A stretch of 64,000 bases of DNA. Origin: Planctomyces sp. SH-PL14 (GTDB lineage: Bacteria > Planctomycetota > Planctomycetia > Planctomycetales > Planctomycetaceae). The translations under genes and the position numbers were made by a program. The stretch is from NCBI RefSeq assembly GCF_001610835.1, contig NZ_CP011270.1:4668001-4732000 (forward strand). Direction: 5' to 3'. Shown here piece by piece: positions 8,600 to 17,670 of the stretch (position 1 is the first letter of the stretch; every line of letters starts with the position of its first letter). The notes under the pieces were generated by a model, which ran no database searches, was not told where the DNA came from, and was given only the letters and a program-made list of their open reading frames with translations.

Positions 8600-10249
8600 T
8601 CAGTCGTCGCCGGTGGAGCAGACGCGGAGGACTTCATCGAGACTGGTCTGGCCTTCCTGGACGCGGGCCAGGCCCGACTGTCGAAGGGTCTGCATGCCGG
8701 CGGATTCGGCGTGGGCCTTGAGTTCGTCGGTGCTCGCCTTCCGCGTGCAGAGCTGGCGGATCGTGCGGTCGGTCTGGAGCAGTTCGAAGATCGCGACCCG
8801 CCCCAGGTAGCCGGCGCCGAAGCAGTCCCGGCAGCCGACGGCGCGGTAAATCGTCCGGCCGCGGAGGACCTGCTGGTCCCCCGGCAGATCGTCGCTGTCG
8901 GGGATGTAGGGCTCGCGGCACTTGAGGCACAGCCGGCGGACGAGCCGCTGCGCCAGCACCCCTTCGACCGTGCTGGCGACGAGGTACGGCTCGACCCCCA
9001 GATCGACGAGCCGGCTGAGAGCGCTCACCGAGTCGTTCGTGTGGAGCGTGCTGAAGACGAGGTGCCCGGTCATCGAGGCCTGGATGGCGCTCGCCGCCGT
9101 CTCGCCGTCGCGGATTTCTCCGATCAGCACGACGTCCGGGTCGTGGCGGAGGATGCTGCGGAGCCCGGCCGCGAAGGTCAGGTCGATTTTCGACTGGACC
9201 TGGATCTGGTTGATCCCGGGGAGGTTGTATTCGACCGGGTCCTCGACGGTGATGATCTTCGTCGCGGGATTGCGGATCGACGTCAGGGAGCTGTAGAGGG
9301 TGGTCGTCTTACCGCTGCCGGTGGGGCCGGTCACCAGCAGGAGGCCGTGCGAGCGGCGGATGAGCTTGTTCCACCGTTCGCCGATCGCCGGAGAGAACTC
9401 GATCCGCGACAGGTCGACGAGGCTGCGGGACTTGTCGAGGAGCCGCATCACGATCCCCTCGCCGTCGAGCATCGGGATCACGGAGACGCGGACGTCGATC
9501 TCGCGGCCCTGGAGAACCAGCTTGATCCGGCCGTCCTGCGGGAGCCGCTTCTCGGCAATGTTGAGCCGGGCCATGATCTTGAGCCGGCTGACGATCGAGG
9601 CCCGGAAGCGGTGGATCTCGGCCGGGACGTTCTGCGGCCGGAGCAGGCCGTCGACGCGGAACCGGACCGAGAGCTGGTCCCCTTCCGGTTCGAGGTGGAT
9701 GTCGCTCGCCCGCTGGTCCACGGCGTCGCCGAGGAGTTCGTTCACGAGCCGGATGACCGCCGAGGCCCCGGAGGCGTCGTCGCCGCTCCCCAGGTCGTCG
9801 AAGGTGTCGAGGCCGTCGGCCGATTGGGCCAGGAGATCGCCGACCGTTCCGCCGCCGACCCCCAGGACCGCGCGGAGGTGCCGCTGGATCTGCGGCTGAG
9901 GAGCGAGGACGACGTCGATGTAGTCGCCGGTGAGGGCGGTGAGCTGGTCGGGTGTTTCGAGGTCGTAGGGATCGCTGATCGCGAGCGTCACGCGATCGGC
10001 GGTCCGGGTGAGCGGGAGGACGTTCCGTTCAAAAAGGATCCGGCCGGGAAACCGCTCGATGAGGGTCCGGTCGACCGCGAAGCCTTCGAGGTCGCGATAC
10101 GGAAGGGCGAACCGCCGGGCGAGGGCCGCGACCGCGGCGATCTCGTCGCTGGGGCTCGTCAGGAGCGCCGGCCCGGTCGGAGCGGCCGCGCCGTGGAGGG
10201 GAGCCGTGGCGGGCCGAACGGGGGCGTCAGAAGGCTGGACGGAGGACAT
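8600..10249 (-). CDS. gspE: GspE type II secretion ATPase
   Basis: A 549-residue secretion ATPase. It has an N-terminal N1/MshEN-like domain (about 60-150), then the ATPase core: Walker A GPTGSGKTTT near 306-315, Asp box (ITVEDPVEYNLPGINQIQV), Walker B region DVVLIGEIRDGETA near 371, and His box (STLHTNDSVSALSRL). A tetracysteine zinc module (CLKC near 441, CRDC near 473) is characteristic of GspE/PilB. GspE powers pseudopilus assembly from the cytoplasm via GspL and GspF. I start at the ATG at 10249; a TTG further upstream at 10336 would run through the hairpin listed at 10299. First gene of the gspE-gspM string. Confidence 0.95.
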   Translation of the reverse strand: MSSVQPSDAPVRPATAPLHGAAAPTGPALLTSPSDEIAAVAALARRFALPYRDLEGFAVDRTLIERFPGRILFERNVLPLTRTADRVTLAISDPYDLETPDQLTALTGDYIDVVLAPQPQIQRHLRAVLGVGGGTVGDLLAQSADGLDTFDDLGSGDDASGASAVIRLVNELLGDAVDQRASDIHLEPEGDQLSVRFRVDGLLRPQNVPAEIHRFRASIVSRLKIMARLNIAEKRLPQDGRIKLVLQGREIDVRVSVIPMLDGEGIVMRLLDKSRSLVDLSRIEFSPAIGERWNKLIRRSHGLLLVTGPTGSGKTTTLYSSLTSIRNPATKIITVEDPVEYNLPGINQIQVQSKIDLTFAAGLRSILRHDPDVVLIGEIRDGETAASAIQASMTGHLVFSTLHTNDSVSALSRLVDLGVEPYLVASTVEGVLAQRLVRRLCLKCREPYIPDSDDLPGDQQVLRGRTIYRAVGCRDCFGAGYLGRVAIFELLQTDRTIRQLCTRKASTDELKAHAESAGMQTLRQSGLARVQEGQTSLDEVLRVCSTGDD

Positions 10250-10298
10250 AGTTTCCGCGGAAAGCGAAGGGATTCTGCTGGGAGGAGAAACGCGGACG

Positions 10299-10329
10299 GG
10301 CCGGCTGAAGAGGATCTCTCCAGCCGGCC
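10299..10329 (-). terminator. Candidate terminator after the cytochrome peroxidase gene
   Basis: A perfect 9-bp inverted repeat, GGCCGGCTG and CAGCCGGCC, with a 13-base loop that can itself pair. It lies 52 bases beyond the stop of the peroxidase gene and 50 bases before the gspE start. Only a weak T run follows, so it may be an imperfect terminator separating the two genes. Confidence 0.45.
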
Positions 10330-10381
10330 GCCGCAAAGGTCTCGACCGGTCCGTCCGGGGGGCCGGACGGAGCCGGCGGCA

Positions 10382-12364
10382 TCACTTGACGCGTTCTTCG
10401 AACGACTTGAAGGCCGCTCCCCCCGAGGCACCGACGGCGGGGAGCACGAAGTCGTCGTCGATGGCGACGCCTCCGGAGACACCCGTGTGGCCGTTCGGCA
10501 GGATCAGTTCGGGATGGTCGAACGGAGCCTTCTGGAACTTGACCCGGTCGTCCGTCAGGGCCTTCAGGAAGGCGACGAGGGCGTCGATCTTCTTGTTGTC
10601 ACCGCGGATCTCGGGGATGCCGTCGACATCCGGATCGAGGTCCTTGATGTTCTCCTGGAAGAAGTCGCCGCGGCGGGCGTAGAACATCACGACTTCCTTC
10701 AGCGTCCGCTGTCCGCCGTTGTGGAAGTACGGGCCGGTCAGTTCGATGTTTCGCAGCGTTGGAGTTTTGAAGGCCCCGTCGACGGCGATGCGATCGTTCC
10801 GTCCGATGTTCGGCTTGTTGATCCCCTTGGGGCTCTGACCCTGCTGGACGCGGCGGCTGAGAGCCAGGGGTCCGAAGTCAGGGTTGATCGCCCCGACGCC
10901 GAGGTCCTCCGCCGTCGGCCGGACGCCGATGTTGTAGTATCCGTTGTCATAGAAGGCTTCGCCGACCTGCATCGGCATGAACTCGATCTCGTCGCCGCGG
11001 ACTTCGCTGACCGTTCCGCCGGCGAACTCGGCTCCTCCGTGGCAGTTGATGCACTTCCCTTCGTTCAGGAAGATCGCCAGTCCTTCGAGTTCCGTCTTGT
11101 CGAGGGCCTTCTTGTCCCCCTTGGCGTACTTGTCGAACGGCGTCTGGTCGGAGACCAGGGTCGCTTCGTACTGCTGGATCGCCAGGCCGAAGAACAGCGT
11201 GAAGTTGGCTTCCATCACGGTGTAGCCATCCGGCGTCAGCTTGGAGCTGTTCCACCACTCGTCCCGGAACGCCGCCTTGATCAGGTCAGCGTAGGCGGAC
11301 TTGATCCCCTTGCCGGAGGTGTGCCGGTCGGTGCCGAGGACGCTGTCCTTGGCATGGACCTGCTGCAGAGCCAGCGGTCGGAGCGAGAGCATCTTGCGGC
11401 CGACTTCCGGGAACGAGCGGCCGAGCCAGCTCATCTCCACGGAGTTCAGCGGCGGGCCGACCGCCTGGGACGCCAGCGAGGAATTGTCGATCAGGATCGA
11501 CACCTGGCTGATCGTCTCGGTCGTGGTCGGCTTCTTGCCGAGCAGGAGGCCGAGGATCGAGGTGATGAGGCCGGGGCTCGTCGTGGAGGCCTTCCAGACG
11601 CGGGCGGTCGGGTCCATGTCGCCGGCGATGTTCACGCCGTTGAAGAACCGGTTGGCCCGGCCGTCCCAGAAGTTCCGGTCGTTGAAGACCGCGTTGATGT
11701 TGGTCGGGCTGTTGCGGCCTGTCGCCTGGCGGATGTTGGTCCCGCTCAGGTTGAAGATGTCGTCGGGAATGTTCTGCCCCTTGTCGACGGGGGACTTCTC
11801 GACAATGCTCGTGAACTGCTTCTTGACCACGCCCTGCGAGCCGGCGATCTCGCTCGTGTCGAACACGACGGGGTTCTTGTCGGAACGCGGCTCGTGCGGG
11901 TTCTTCAGGCGGTGGTACGGAAAGTCCTTCGCCTTGAACTCATAGTTCCGGCCAAAGAACCGCTGCTCCGCCCCGAACTCGTCGACACCGGGATTGATCT
12001 GATTGACCGTCCGCAGGTCGGCCCCGGCGTGCCAGTGGCACGTCGCGCAGGCGGTCTTGCCGTCGCTTCCCAGCTGCATGTCCCAGAACAGCGCCTTCCC
12101 GAGCCGGATGGCCGCGGCGTTGTCCTTGACGTACTTGTCGAGGTCGGGCGGCGTCGGGACCTTCACGTCTTCGAGAGGACCGGGAGCCACGTTCTCGACC
12201 TCGGGTCCTTCCGGAGCCGGGGCCCCCGGCTGGCCCAACAGGAGGCCCAACAGGCCTTTCTTCGCTGGAGCGGTCGCGGAGGCAACCGAAGCTCCCAGCG
12301 CGCTGCAGGCGAGGCCCATCAGGAGGGCCCGTCGCAGCCTGGAATAGTAAAGCCATTTCGTCAT
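10382..12364 (-). CDS. Diheme cytochrome c peroxidase (CcpA/MauG family)
   Basis: A 660-residue exported protein. A signal peptide (RRALLMGLACSALGASVASA) precedes two heme c sites, CATCH (106-110) and CINCH (438-442), and the C-terminal family motif TPTLRNIELTGPYFHNGG. Family members reduce hydrogen peroxide with electrons from cytochrome c, or oxidise protein residues (MauG). It is about twice the size of classical CcpA (about 330 residues); much of the extra length lies between the two heme sites, as in many planctomycete homologues. GGAAG lies just upstream of the ATG. It reads in the gsp direction but a hairpin follows it, so it is probably a separate unit. Substrate unknown. Confidence 0.88.
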   Translation of the reverse strand: MTKWLYYSRLRRALLMGLACSALGASVASATAPAKKGLLGLLLGQPGAPAPEGPEVENVAPGPLEDVKVPTPPDLDKYVKDNAAAIRLGKALFWDMQLGSDGKTACATCHWHAGADLRTVNQINPGVDEFGAEQRFFGRNYEFKAKDFPYHRLKNPHEPRSDKNPVVFDTSEIAGSQGVVKKQFTSIVEKSPVDKGQNIPDDIFNLSGTNIRQATGRNSPTNINAVFNDRNFWDGRANRFFNGVNIAGDMDPTARVWKASTTSPGLITSILGLLLGKKPTTTETISQVSILIDNSSLASQAVGPPLNSVEMSWLGRSFPEVGRKMLSLRPLALQQVHAKDSVLGTDRHTSGKGIKSAYADLIKAAFRDEWWNSSKLTPDGYTVMEANFTLFFGLAIQQYEATLVSDQTPFDKYAKGDKKALDKTELEGLAIFLNEGKCINCHGGAEFAGGTVSEVRGDEIEFMPMQVGEAFYDNGYYNIGVRPTAEDLGVGAINPDFGPLALSRRVQQGQSPKGINKPNIGRNDRIAVDGAFKTPTLRNIELTGPYFHNGGQRTLKEVVMFYARRGDFFQENIKDLDPDVDGIPEIRGDNKKIDALVAFLKALTDDRVKFQKAPFDHPELILPNGHTGVSGGVAIDDDFVLPAVGASGGAAFKSFEERVK

Positions 12365-12447
12365 TCGCGATCTTCCTTTGCACTGAAGTCAGAACATCTC
12401 GGCGGGAACTCCCGGCTCCGGAGAACAAAGCGGCTTGCGGCGAGCGG

Positions 12448-12471
12448 GGAACCGGCGGGCGCGACGGTTCC
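12448..12471 (-). terminator. Possible hairpin terminator
   Basis: GGAACCG and CGGTTCC form a 7-bp stem around a 10-base loop, 144 bases after the stop of the hypothetical gene and upstream of the peroxidase start. No T tract follows, so termination is uncertain. Confidence 0.25.
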
Positions 12472-12614
12472 GGACGTTGTCGAAGGGGCGCTTCGAATGC
12501 GGGGCAGGGAGCTCCCGCCGCGGGAACGCCGGCTCGGCGCCCACCCGCGGGAGGAGTCAAAGGGGGACGAGGCTGTCCGTCGGCCTGAGGACGACGGACG
12601 GGAACGCAGGGCGT

Positions 12615-13787
12615 TCAGCGGGACGAGAGCTGCTCGGGAGCGAGCAGGGTCCGCAGGTCATCCGGCCGCGGCAGACGGACCCGCAGGGCCGTGCCGTCGG
12701 TCGAGAGTTCGGTGTTGTTCAGCAGCCGCCGTCCGGTGTGGAGGGCCGGTGTGGCCCCCGTGCCCGAGGCGAGGTCGTCCAGGAGGGCGAGTGTCTGGGT
12801 CTTGAGGCTGTTGACCGCCTTTTCGATCCGCGTCGATTCCGCGGCGTCGGCGAAGCCAATCCGGGCATCGACCAGCGCCGGAGAGTCGAGTCCGGCCGCG
12901 ATCGAGACCGAGCTGGCATTCTTCAGGAGGATCAGGACCGGCTGCAGGGCGAGGGCCGAGCGGTCTCCGCCGGTGCGGGCCAGGAGTGTCAGGATCGACG
13001 CTTCCCCGTCGGCGGTCACGAAACCGCAGGCCGCCTTCGGATCGAGAGCCGCGAGGCGCTCGGCCACCGCCGAAGGAGCGGGGGTGTCGAGGACCTCAGG
13101 CAGCCGCCGCTCCGGAACGATGAGGTAAGTCTGCGGATCGTGCTCGATGACCGCCATCGCTTCGTGTTCGAGAGTCGATTCGACCTCCCGGTAGTTCCCC
13201 TGATCGTCGGCCCGCTCGATGAGAACCGTCTCGGCGGCGGGCGCGACCCGGACGCCACTCCATTCGCCATGGACGAGATCGGTCAGCTCGCGGCCGGCGA
13301 ACCGGTCGGCCGCAACGTCGATGGCGGTCGTCGGCTCGACGTGCTTCACGACGAAGGTCAGATTCTGCGTCAGCTCCAGTTCCTGCTCGGTCCGGCGGCC
13401 GTAGGCGACGATCCATTCGGTCCGCTCGGCGACATCCCGCGGCAGGAGTTCGCCGACGAGGCTCTCCAGGACTGTGAATCGCTCGGAGGCAGCGGTCGCC
13501 CGCGGCTGGAAGACAACGGCATAGGCGTCTCCGGCCGTCGCGTAGGGAGCCGCCGACCAGTGAACGGCGGAACGGACCACGGCGGGACGGGCGGGGGCCG
13601 TTGAGGCCGAGTGCGGGGACAGTCCCGTGGCCGGTGCGGTGTTGGAACTCGCGGCGCGGCCCGGGACCGACTCGCTCACCGGGGCGGTCCTGGCGACGAG
13701 GTTGGGCTCCGAACCGGGGAGGAGAACGCCAATGGCGGTCGCGGCCAGGGCGATGCCGCCCAGCGTCCAGAGGAGATCACGCTTCAT
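12615..13787 (-). CDS. Membrane-anchored protein of unknown function
   Basis: A 390-residue protein that I do not recognise. It has an N-terminal signal anchor (LLWTLGGIALAATAIGVLL, about 5-24), a low-complexity Ala/Pro/Ser linker to about 70, and a soluble domain expected in the periplasm. The latter has alternating strand and helix segments (RTEQELELTQNLTFVVKHVEP, ESTLEHEAMAVIEHDPQTYLIVPE) and a C-terminal helical region rich in Ala and Leu. It lies between the divergent gspD and the peroxidase gene. A secretion-related role is possible by position only; I see no GspC, GspN or GspS hallmark. Confidence 0.7.
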   Translation of the reverse strand: MKRDLLWTLGGIALAATAIGVLLPGSEPNLVARTAPVSESVPGRAASSNTAPATGLSPHSASTAPARPAVVRSAVHWSAAPYATAGDAYAVVFQPRATAASERFTVLESLVGELLPRDVAERTEWIVAYGRRTEQELELTQNLTFVVKHVEPTTAIDVAADRFAGRELTDLVHGEWSGVRVAPAAETVLIERADDQGNYREVESTLEHEAMAVIEHDPQTYLIVPERRLPEVLDTPAPSAVAERLAALDPKAACGFVTADGEASILTLLARTGGDRSALALQPVLILLKNASSVSIAAGLDSPALVDARIGFADAAESTRIEKAVNSLKTQTLALLDDLASGTGATPALHTGRRLLNNTELSTDGTALRVRLPRPDDLRTLLAPEQLSSR

Positions 13788-14314
13788 GAGTGTGGATCAA
13801 TCGGTGCGCAGACCGGCAGCGAACGACACGCGTCGCGTGCTGCCGAGGCCCTGCAGTCATGGGAAGGGAGATTGGACTCGTCCGCTCGTTGCGAGTCCGT
13901 TTTGCTTAACTGCACGGTAGTTTTCGAAAGCCAATCGCGTCGGCCAGAATTTGCCAGGTTGTCCCAAGTCCCCGATCTCCGACGAAGCATCGTGGCGATT
14001 CTACAGCCATGTTGCCGGTCGACTGCCGAGCACCCGGGCGGGTTACGCCGAAGGAAGGGGCTGGAGTTCGCTGAGGCGGCCGGGCTCAGGGCGAAAACCC
14101 CGCAAAATCGGCCGGTCCGTGTCCCCATTTGGAAACACGTTCCACCGCCAGGTGGTGGAAAATGCGGCAATCTTCATGAGGCGGGAGGTTCGTCGGCCTC
14201 AGCCGGTTGAGGTACCGAGCATCCCTCTTGACCAGTTTTGGCGGACCGGCGGATAACGGCGGTTCGAGTGGGCCCGATTCATGAGGAAGCGGGCTGCCGC
14301 TCCGCGAGGACCTC
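13788..14314. other. Divergent intergenic region upstream of gspD
   Basis: These 527 bases separate the minus-strand hypothetical gene from gspD and should hold promoters for both. I see no confident -35/-10 pair. The region is visibly lower in G+C around 13910-13960. The only clear structure is the hairpin listed at 14140. No gene is supported. Confidence 0.5.
14140..14160. promoter_or_regulatory. Inverted repeat upstream of gspD
   Basis: TTCCACC and GGTGGAA are perfect inverted arms of 7 bases around a 7-base centre, 155 bases before the gspD start. It could be an operator or an RNA hairpin in the gspD leader. Function unknown. Confidence 0.3.
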
Positions 14315-17014
14315 ATGCCGTTTGCCGCCCCATCGATCGTCGTTCGCGCCGCATTGCGGCTCGGGATGACGCTCGGCGCGGCGGTGACCGTGGCGATCGG
14401 ATTCGGCCTGCTGTCGGCGACGGTCGTTTCGGCCCAGGGGCATTCGATCGGCAACGGCGCTCCCTCTCGCCCCCGCTATGAATATTCGGGGAAGATCCAG
14501 CAGGCCCAGTACGAACAATGGGCCCAGCTTCCCACCCCGGTCCCCCCCCAGCCCGACCCCGCGGTCCCCTGGCCGGGACACTCGTACCCCGGGGGGCCGC
14601 CTCCCTCGGCTCCCCCCCGGCTTCTCCCCCCGGGACCGGCGACCGGTGGCGCCCCGCCTTATCCACCCCTGACTCCCGCCCCGCCGACACGCTCGGTTCC
14701 GAGCGACGCCACCAGCTGGACTCCCGTCCCCCAGGCCGATCCGCGGAATGGCTCCGTGCCGAACGGCTTTCCATCGGGGGGCCAGCGATACCCGGGGTAC
14801 GTCGCTCCCCCGCCGCCGGCCTCCGTCGATTCCTCTCCCGCCGCACAGTCGTTCTCCGGCGTTCCGCCAGGCGGACCCGCGAATGTGGAAGTCACTCCGT
14901 TTCCCGGTACGGCCGTTCTCCCCGACACGTCGCCGCGGTACTCCTTCCGCTTCCAGAACGCCCCCTGGACCGTCGTCCTGCGGCAGTTCGCCCGCGACTT
15001 CGGCATGTCGCTCGACATGCGGCAGGCCCCTCCCGGGGAACTGAACTACTACGACGAGAACGCCTACTCCGAGTCGCAGGTGATCGACATCCTCAACGAT
15101 CACCTGCTGCGGAGCGGCTTCGTCCTGACCCGCAACGGCCGCAAGCTCTCGCTCTTCTCATCCGCCGACCCGATCGACGACGGCGCCATCCCGTTCATCA
15201 CCCTTCCCCAGCTCGACGGATTGGGACGGAACGAAGTCGCGAGTGTCGCCTTCCCCTACGAACTCCTCTCGGAGGGGACGATCACGGAGATGCGGCAGGT
15301 CATGAGTCCGCTCGGCCGCGTCCGGACCCTCACGAACTCCCGCCGCGTCATCCTCACCGACACGGGCGACTACCTCCGGCGCATCCGCGACCTCCTCTCC
15401 GGCACCGGCGTCGGCGCGGCGGACATCCACACCGTCGCCTTCCGTCTCCGGAACGCTCCCGCCGAGGAAGCCGCGGTGGCGATCAACAACGTCCTCCTGT
15501 CCGGGATGGCGGGACCGGTCGGTCCGGCCATCGTACAGGCGGGCGGCGCCCCTCCGCCCGCCATGGCTGGTCCGCAGATCGTGGTGCCGGAGAAAGTCAC
15601 CAACCGGCTCTTCGCCCGCGGGACTTCGGAAGAGCTGGGGGTCATCCAGCGGCTCATCTGCGAGATCGACGCGCCGCCGCCGCAGGTGTTCATCCAGGCG
15701 CTGCTCGTCGAAGTCCAGCTCGGCAACACGGACGAGTTCGGCGTCGAGGTCGGTCTGCAGGATTCGGTCCTGTTCCAGCGAAGCGTGATCGACAACATCC
15801 TGACGGTCACCGAGACCGTCACCAGCCCCAACGGCACGCAGACGTCCAACCAGCGGATCGTTTCGCAGACGGCCAATCCCGGTTTCAATTTCAACAACCA
15901 GCCGCTCGGCAACAACATCACCGCCAGTCCCTCGACCGTCGGCACCCAGGGGCTGTCGAACCTGGGCGTCGGGCGGATCAACGGAGACCTCGGTTTCGGC
16001 GGCCTCGTCCTCTCGGCCGGTTCGGAGTCGATCAGCGTCCTGCTCCGCGCCCTCTCCGCAAAGCACCACATCGACGTCCTGAGCCGACCGCAGATCCGGA
16101 CCCTCGACAACCACGAAGCAGTGATCCAGATCGGTCAGCAGGTCCCTGTCGTCGACGGTGTGGCGATCACGGGCGTCGGAAGCGCCAACCCGGTCATCCG
16201 CCAGGACCAGGCGGGAATCATCCTGCGAGTCATGCCCCGCATCGGTCCCGACGGTCTGGTCCTGATGGACGTCAATGCGGAGAAGAGCGCGTTCCAGCTC
16301 GCCCCCGGGACCGGCGTCCCGATCTTCACCGACGCGACGAACGGCAACGTCATCGAAGCCCCCGTGAAGGACGTCACGAGCGCCCAGACCGCGGTCGGGG
16401 CCCGGACCGGTCAGACGATCGTCCTCGGCGGAATGATCACCCGCGACAACGCAACGGTGGAGAACAAGGTCCCCTACCTCGGCGACATTCCGATCCTCGG
16501 CCACCTGTTCCGGTACGACCGCAAGCAGTCGGTCCGCAAGGAGCTCCTGATCTTCCTGACGCCGCACATTCTCGAAGGCCCGGATCACGAGGCGAAGCTC
16601 AAGCTGGATGAATCGAACAAGATCGCCATGCCCTGGCACGACGTGACCGAGATCCACGGTCCCATCTTCGACGACCCGCCGCTGTTCCCCGAGACCTCCG
16701 ACGCCACCTCAATCCTGGGGCCGCGCGACCAGCAGGCCACGAGCCCGGACGTGACCCCCGCCGCCTCCGCCGATCGCAACGCCGCGGACGCGGCGGTCTC
16801 GCGACGCATGCAAAGACAGGGCCCCCCGGTGTCACCGACGGGAGTGGTGCAGGCCTCTCATACGCAGGACCCGGCCGCGACATCCGCATCAGGTCAGGGG
16901 ACCACACCCGGAGCCAACACGGTGACTCCCCCCGCGACAGTGGTCGGCCCGAAGCAGAAGCCATGGTCAACCTGGGGACGCTGGCAGTCGACAAAGAAGA
17001 CTCGCGCTCCTTGA
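14315..17014 (+). CDS. gspD: GspD type II secretion secretin
   Basis: An 899-residue outer-membrane secretin. A signal peptide (about 1-41) is followed by an unusual Pro/Gly-rich stretch to about 205, then N0/N1-like domains (YSFRFQNAPWTVVLRQFARD onward), an N2-like ring domain near 360-440, and the secretin core (VFIQALLVEVQL near 465, then IDVLSRPQIRTLDN, GQTIVLGGMI, and VPYLGDIPILGHLFRY near 718). A Pro/Thr/Ser-rich tail of about 120 residues follows. It forms the exit pore through which folded proteins leave the periplasm. GAGGA sits just before the ATG. It is transcribed opposite to the rest of the gsp genes. The proline-rich N-terminal linker and tail are longer than in enterobacterial GspD. 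Confidence 0.93.
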   Translation: MPFAAPSIVVRAALRLGMTLGAAVTVAIGFGLLSATVVSAQGHSIGNGAPSRPRYEYSGKIQQAQYEQWAQLPTPVPPQPDPAVPWPGHSYPGGPPPSAPPRLLPPGPATGGAPPYPPLTPAPPTRSVPSDATSWTPVPQADPRNGSVPNGFPSGGQRYPGYVAPPPPASVDSSPAAQSFSGVPPGGPANVEVTPFPGTAVLPDTSPRYSFRFQNAPWTVVLRQFARDFGMSLDMRQAPPGELNYYDENAYSESQVIDILNDHLLRSGFVLTRNGRKLSLFSSADPIDDGAIPFITLPQLDGLGRNEVASVAFPYELLSEGTITEMRQVMSPLGRVRTLTNSRRVILTDTGDYLRRIRDLLSGTGVGAADIHTVAFRLRNAPAEEAAVAINNVLLSGMAGPVGPAIVQAGGAPPPAMAGPQIVVPEKVTNRLFARGTSEELGVIQRLICEIDAPPPQVFIQALLVEVQLGNTDEFGVEVGLQDSVLFQRSVIDNILTVTETVTSPNGTQTSNQRIVSQTANPGFNFNNQPLGNNITASPSTVGTQGLSNLGVGRINGDLGFGGLVLSAGSESISVLLRALSAKHHIDVLSRPQIRTLDNHEAVIQIGQQVPVVDGVAITGVGSANPVIRQDQAGIILRVMPRIGPDGLVLMDVNAEKSAFQLAPGTGVPIFTDATNGNVIEAPVKDVTSAQTAVGARTGQTIVLGGMITRDNATVENKVPYLGDIPILGHLFRYDRKQSVRKELLIFLTPHILEGPDHEAKLKLDESNKIAMPWHDVTEIHGPIFDDPPLFPETSDATSILGPRDQQATSPDVTPAASADRNAADAAVSRRMQRQGPPVSPTGVVQASHTQDPAATSASGQGTTPGANTVTPPATVVGPKQKPWSTWGRWQSTKKTRAP

Positions 17015-17280
17015 CGTCCCCCTGAGGCTTGTGGAAGGGGTTCGCATCAGCGCGACCTCGAAACCGCATGTACGTTTCGCCTAACGGCCTGTCACCGAGA
17101 CGGAACCATCGCTCTCATCCGGCGGAACCTCAGAGCTGGAGAACGAGTGGCCACGGAGAGGTGCGGTGCGCGCAATCCCACCGGTGTCCTGTGGGTGGGT
17201 GACGTTCCTCACTGACGAGCAGTCAGTGACAAGTAGCTTTCAGCGTACCGGGCGTCGACGCAATATAAGTCATTGCCATG

Positions 17281-17326
17281 TATAGACACCCCGGTGGGCT
17301 CGAACCACTAACCTTCGGTTCCCTAG
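17281..17326 (-). pseudogene. tRNA-Arg 3'-half fragment, putative att site
   Basis: Matches the anticodon loop, variable loop, T arm and 3' acceptor strand of the tRNA-Arg at 60870-60943 (43 of 46 positions), but no D arm or 5' acceptor strand follows; the sequence passes directly into the 155-bp repeat. It cannot fold as a tRNA and is best explained as a displaced 3' end left by an integration event. Confidence 0.75.
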
Positions 17327-17463
17327 GCGACTTTTTTTTACCCGGTTTTGAATCGCGAACTGTCGAGATGCGAGCAGGCTACGATGACCCGCCGTGATCG
17401 CAAACTGTCGCAATGATGCTCAGGGAGTCGCGGTGTTCGGCACCCTCAAGGCGGTACTTACGG
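17316..17463 (+). repeat. 155-bp dispersed repeat, copy 1
   Basis: Begins CGGTTCCCTAGGCGACTT within the tRNA fragment and continues through ACCCGG, GAATCGCGAACTGTCGAG, GTGATCGCAAACTGTCGCAA and CAGGGAGTCGCGGT. The same ordered blocks occur at 23886-24040 and 36539-36694, all on the plus strand and all intergenic. Divergence between copies is high, so these are old insertions. No coding potential. Confidence 0.7.
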
Positions 17464-17670
17464 GTGCCGTAGTCCATCCGTCTTGGTGTTCATAGAGATC
17501 TGACGACCCGTCGTCTCATTACCCAGTAATTGGATCGTGTGCGACGGATGGCGATACCTCCCAGGCGGATCTTTGCATGCCTCCGTGGCGAGCACGGTGA
17601 CCAGGGGAAGTTGGCGGCCGTTCGCAATTGCCGGATTGAGAACACCGGAGGAACGGCGACTCTGGTCGGT

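Larger units (their letters stand above)
17015..17670. other. Intergenic region between gspD and the giant kinase gene
   Basis: These 656 bases lie between two convergent genes. No gene is supported. The stretch holds the tRNA-Arg 3'-half fragment at 17281-17326 and, fused to it, the first copy of the 155-bp dispersed repeat. G+C is visibly lower than in the flanking genes. Confidence 0.6.

Noticed and set aside
8504-12805. Very long open frame on the plus strand across gspF, gspE and the peroxidase gene
   Set aside because: It is antisense to three well-supported genes with catalytic motifs. In this high-G+C DNA, stop codons are rare in the antisense frames of real genes. The translation is Arg/Gly/Val-rich with no recognisable motif.
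13784-14170. Open frame on the minus strand upstream of gspD
   Set aside because: It overlaps the start of the supported minus-strand gene in another frame, contains no recognisable motif and lies in the expected divergent promoter region.
17281-17326. A second functional tRNA-Arg gene
   Set aside because: Only the 3' half is present. There is no D arm, no 5' acceptor strand and no terminator, so it cannot be a working tRNA.
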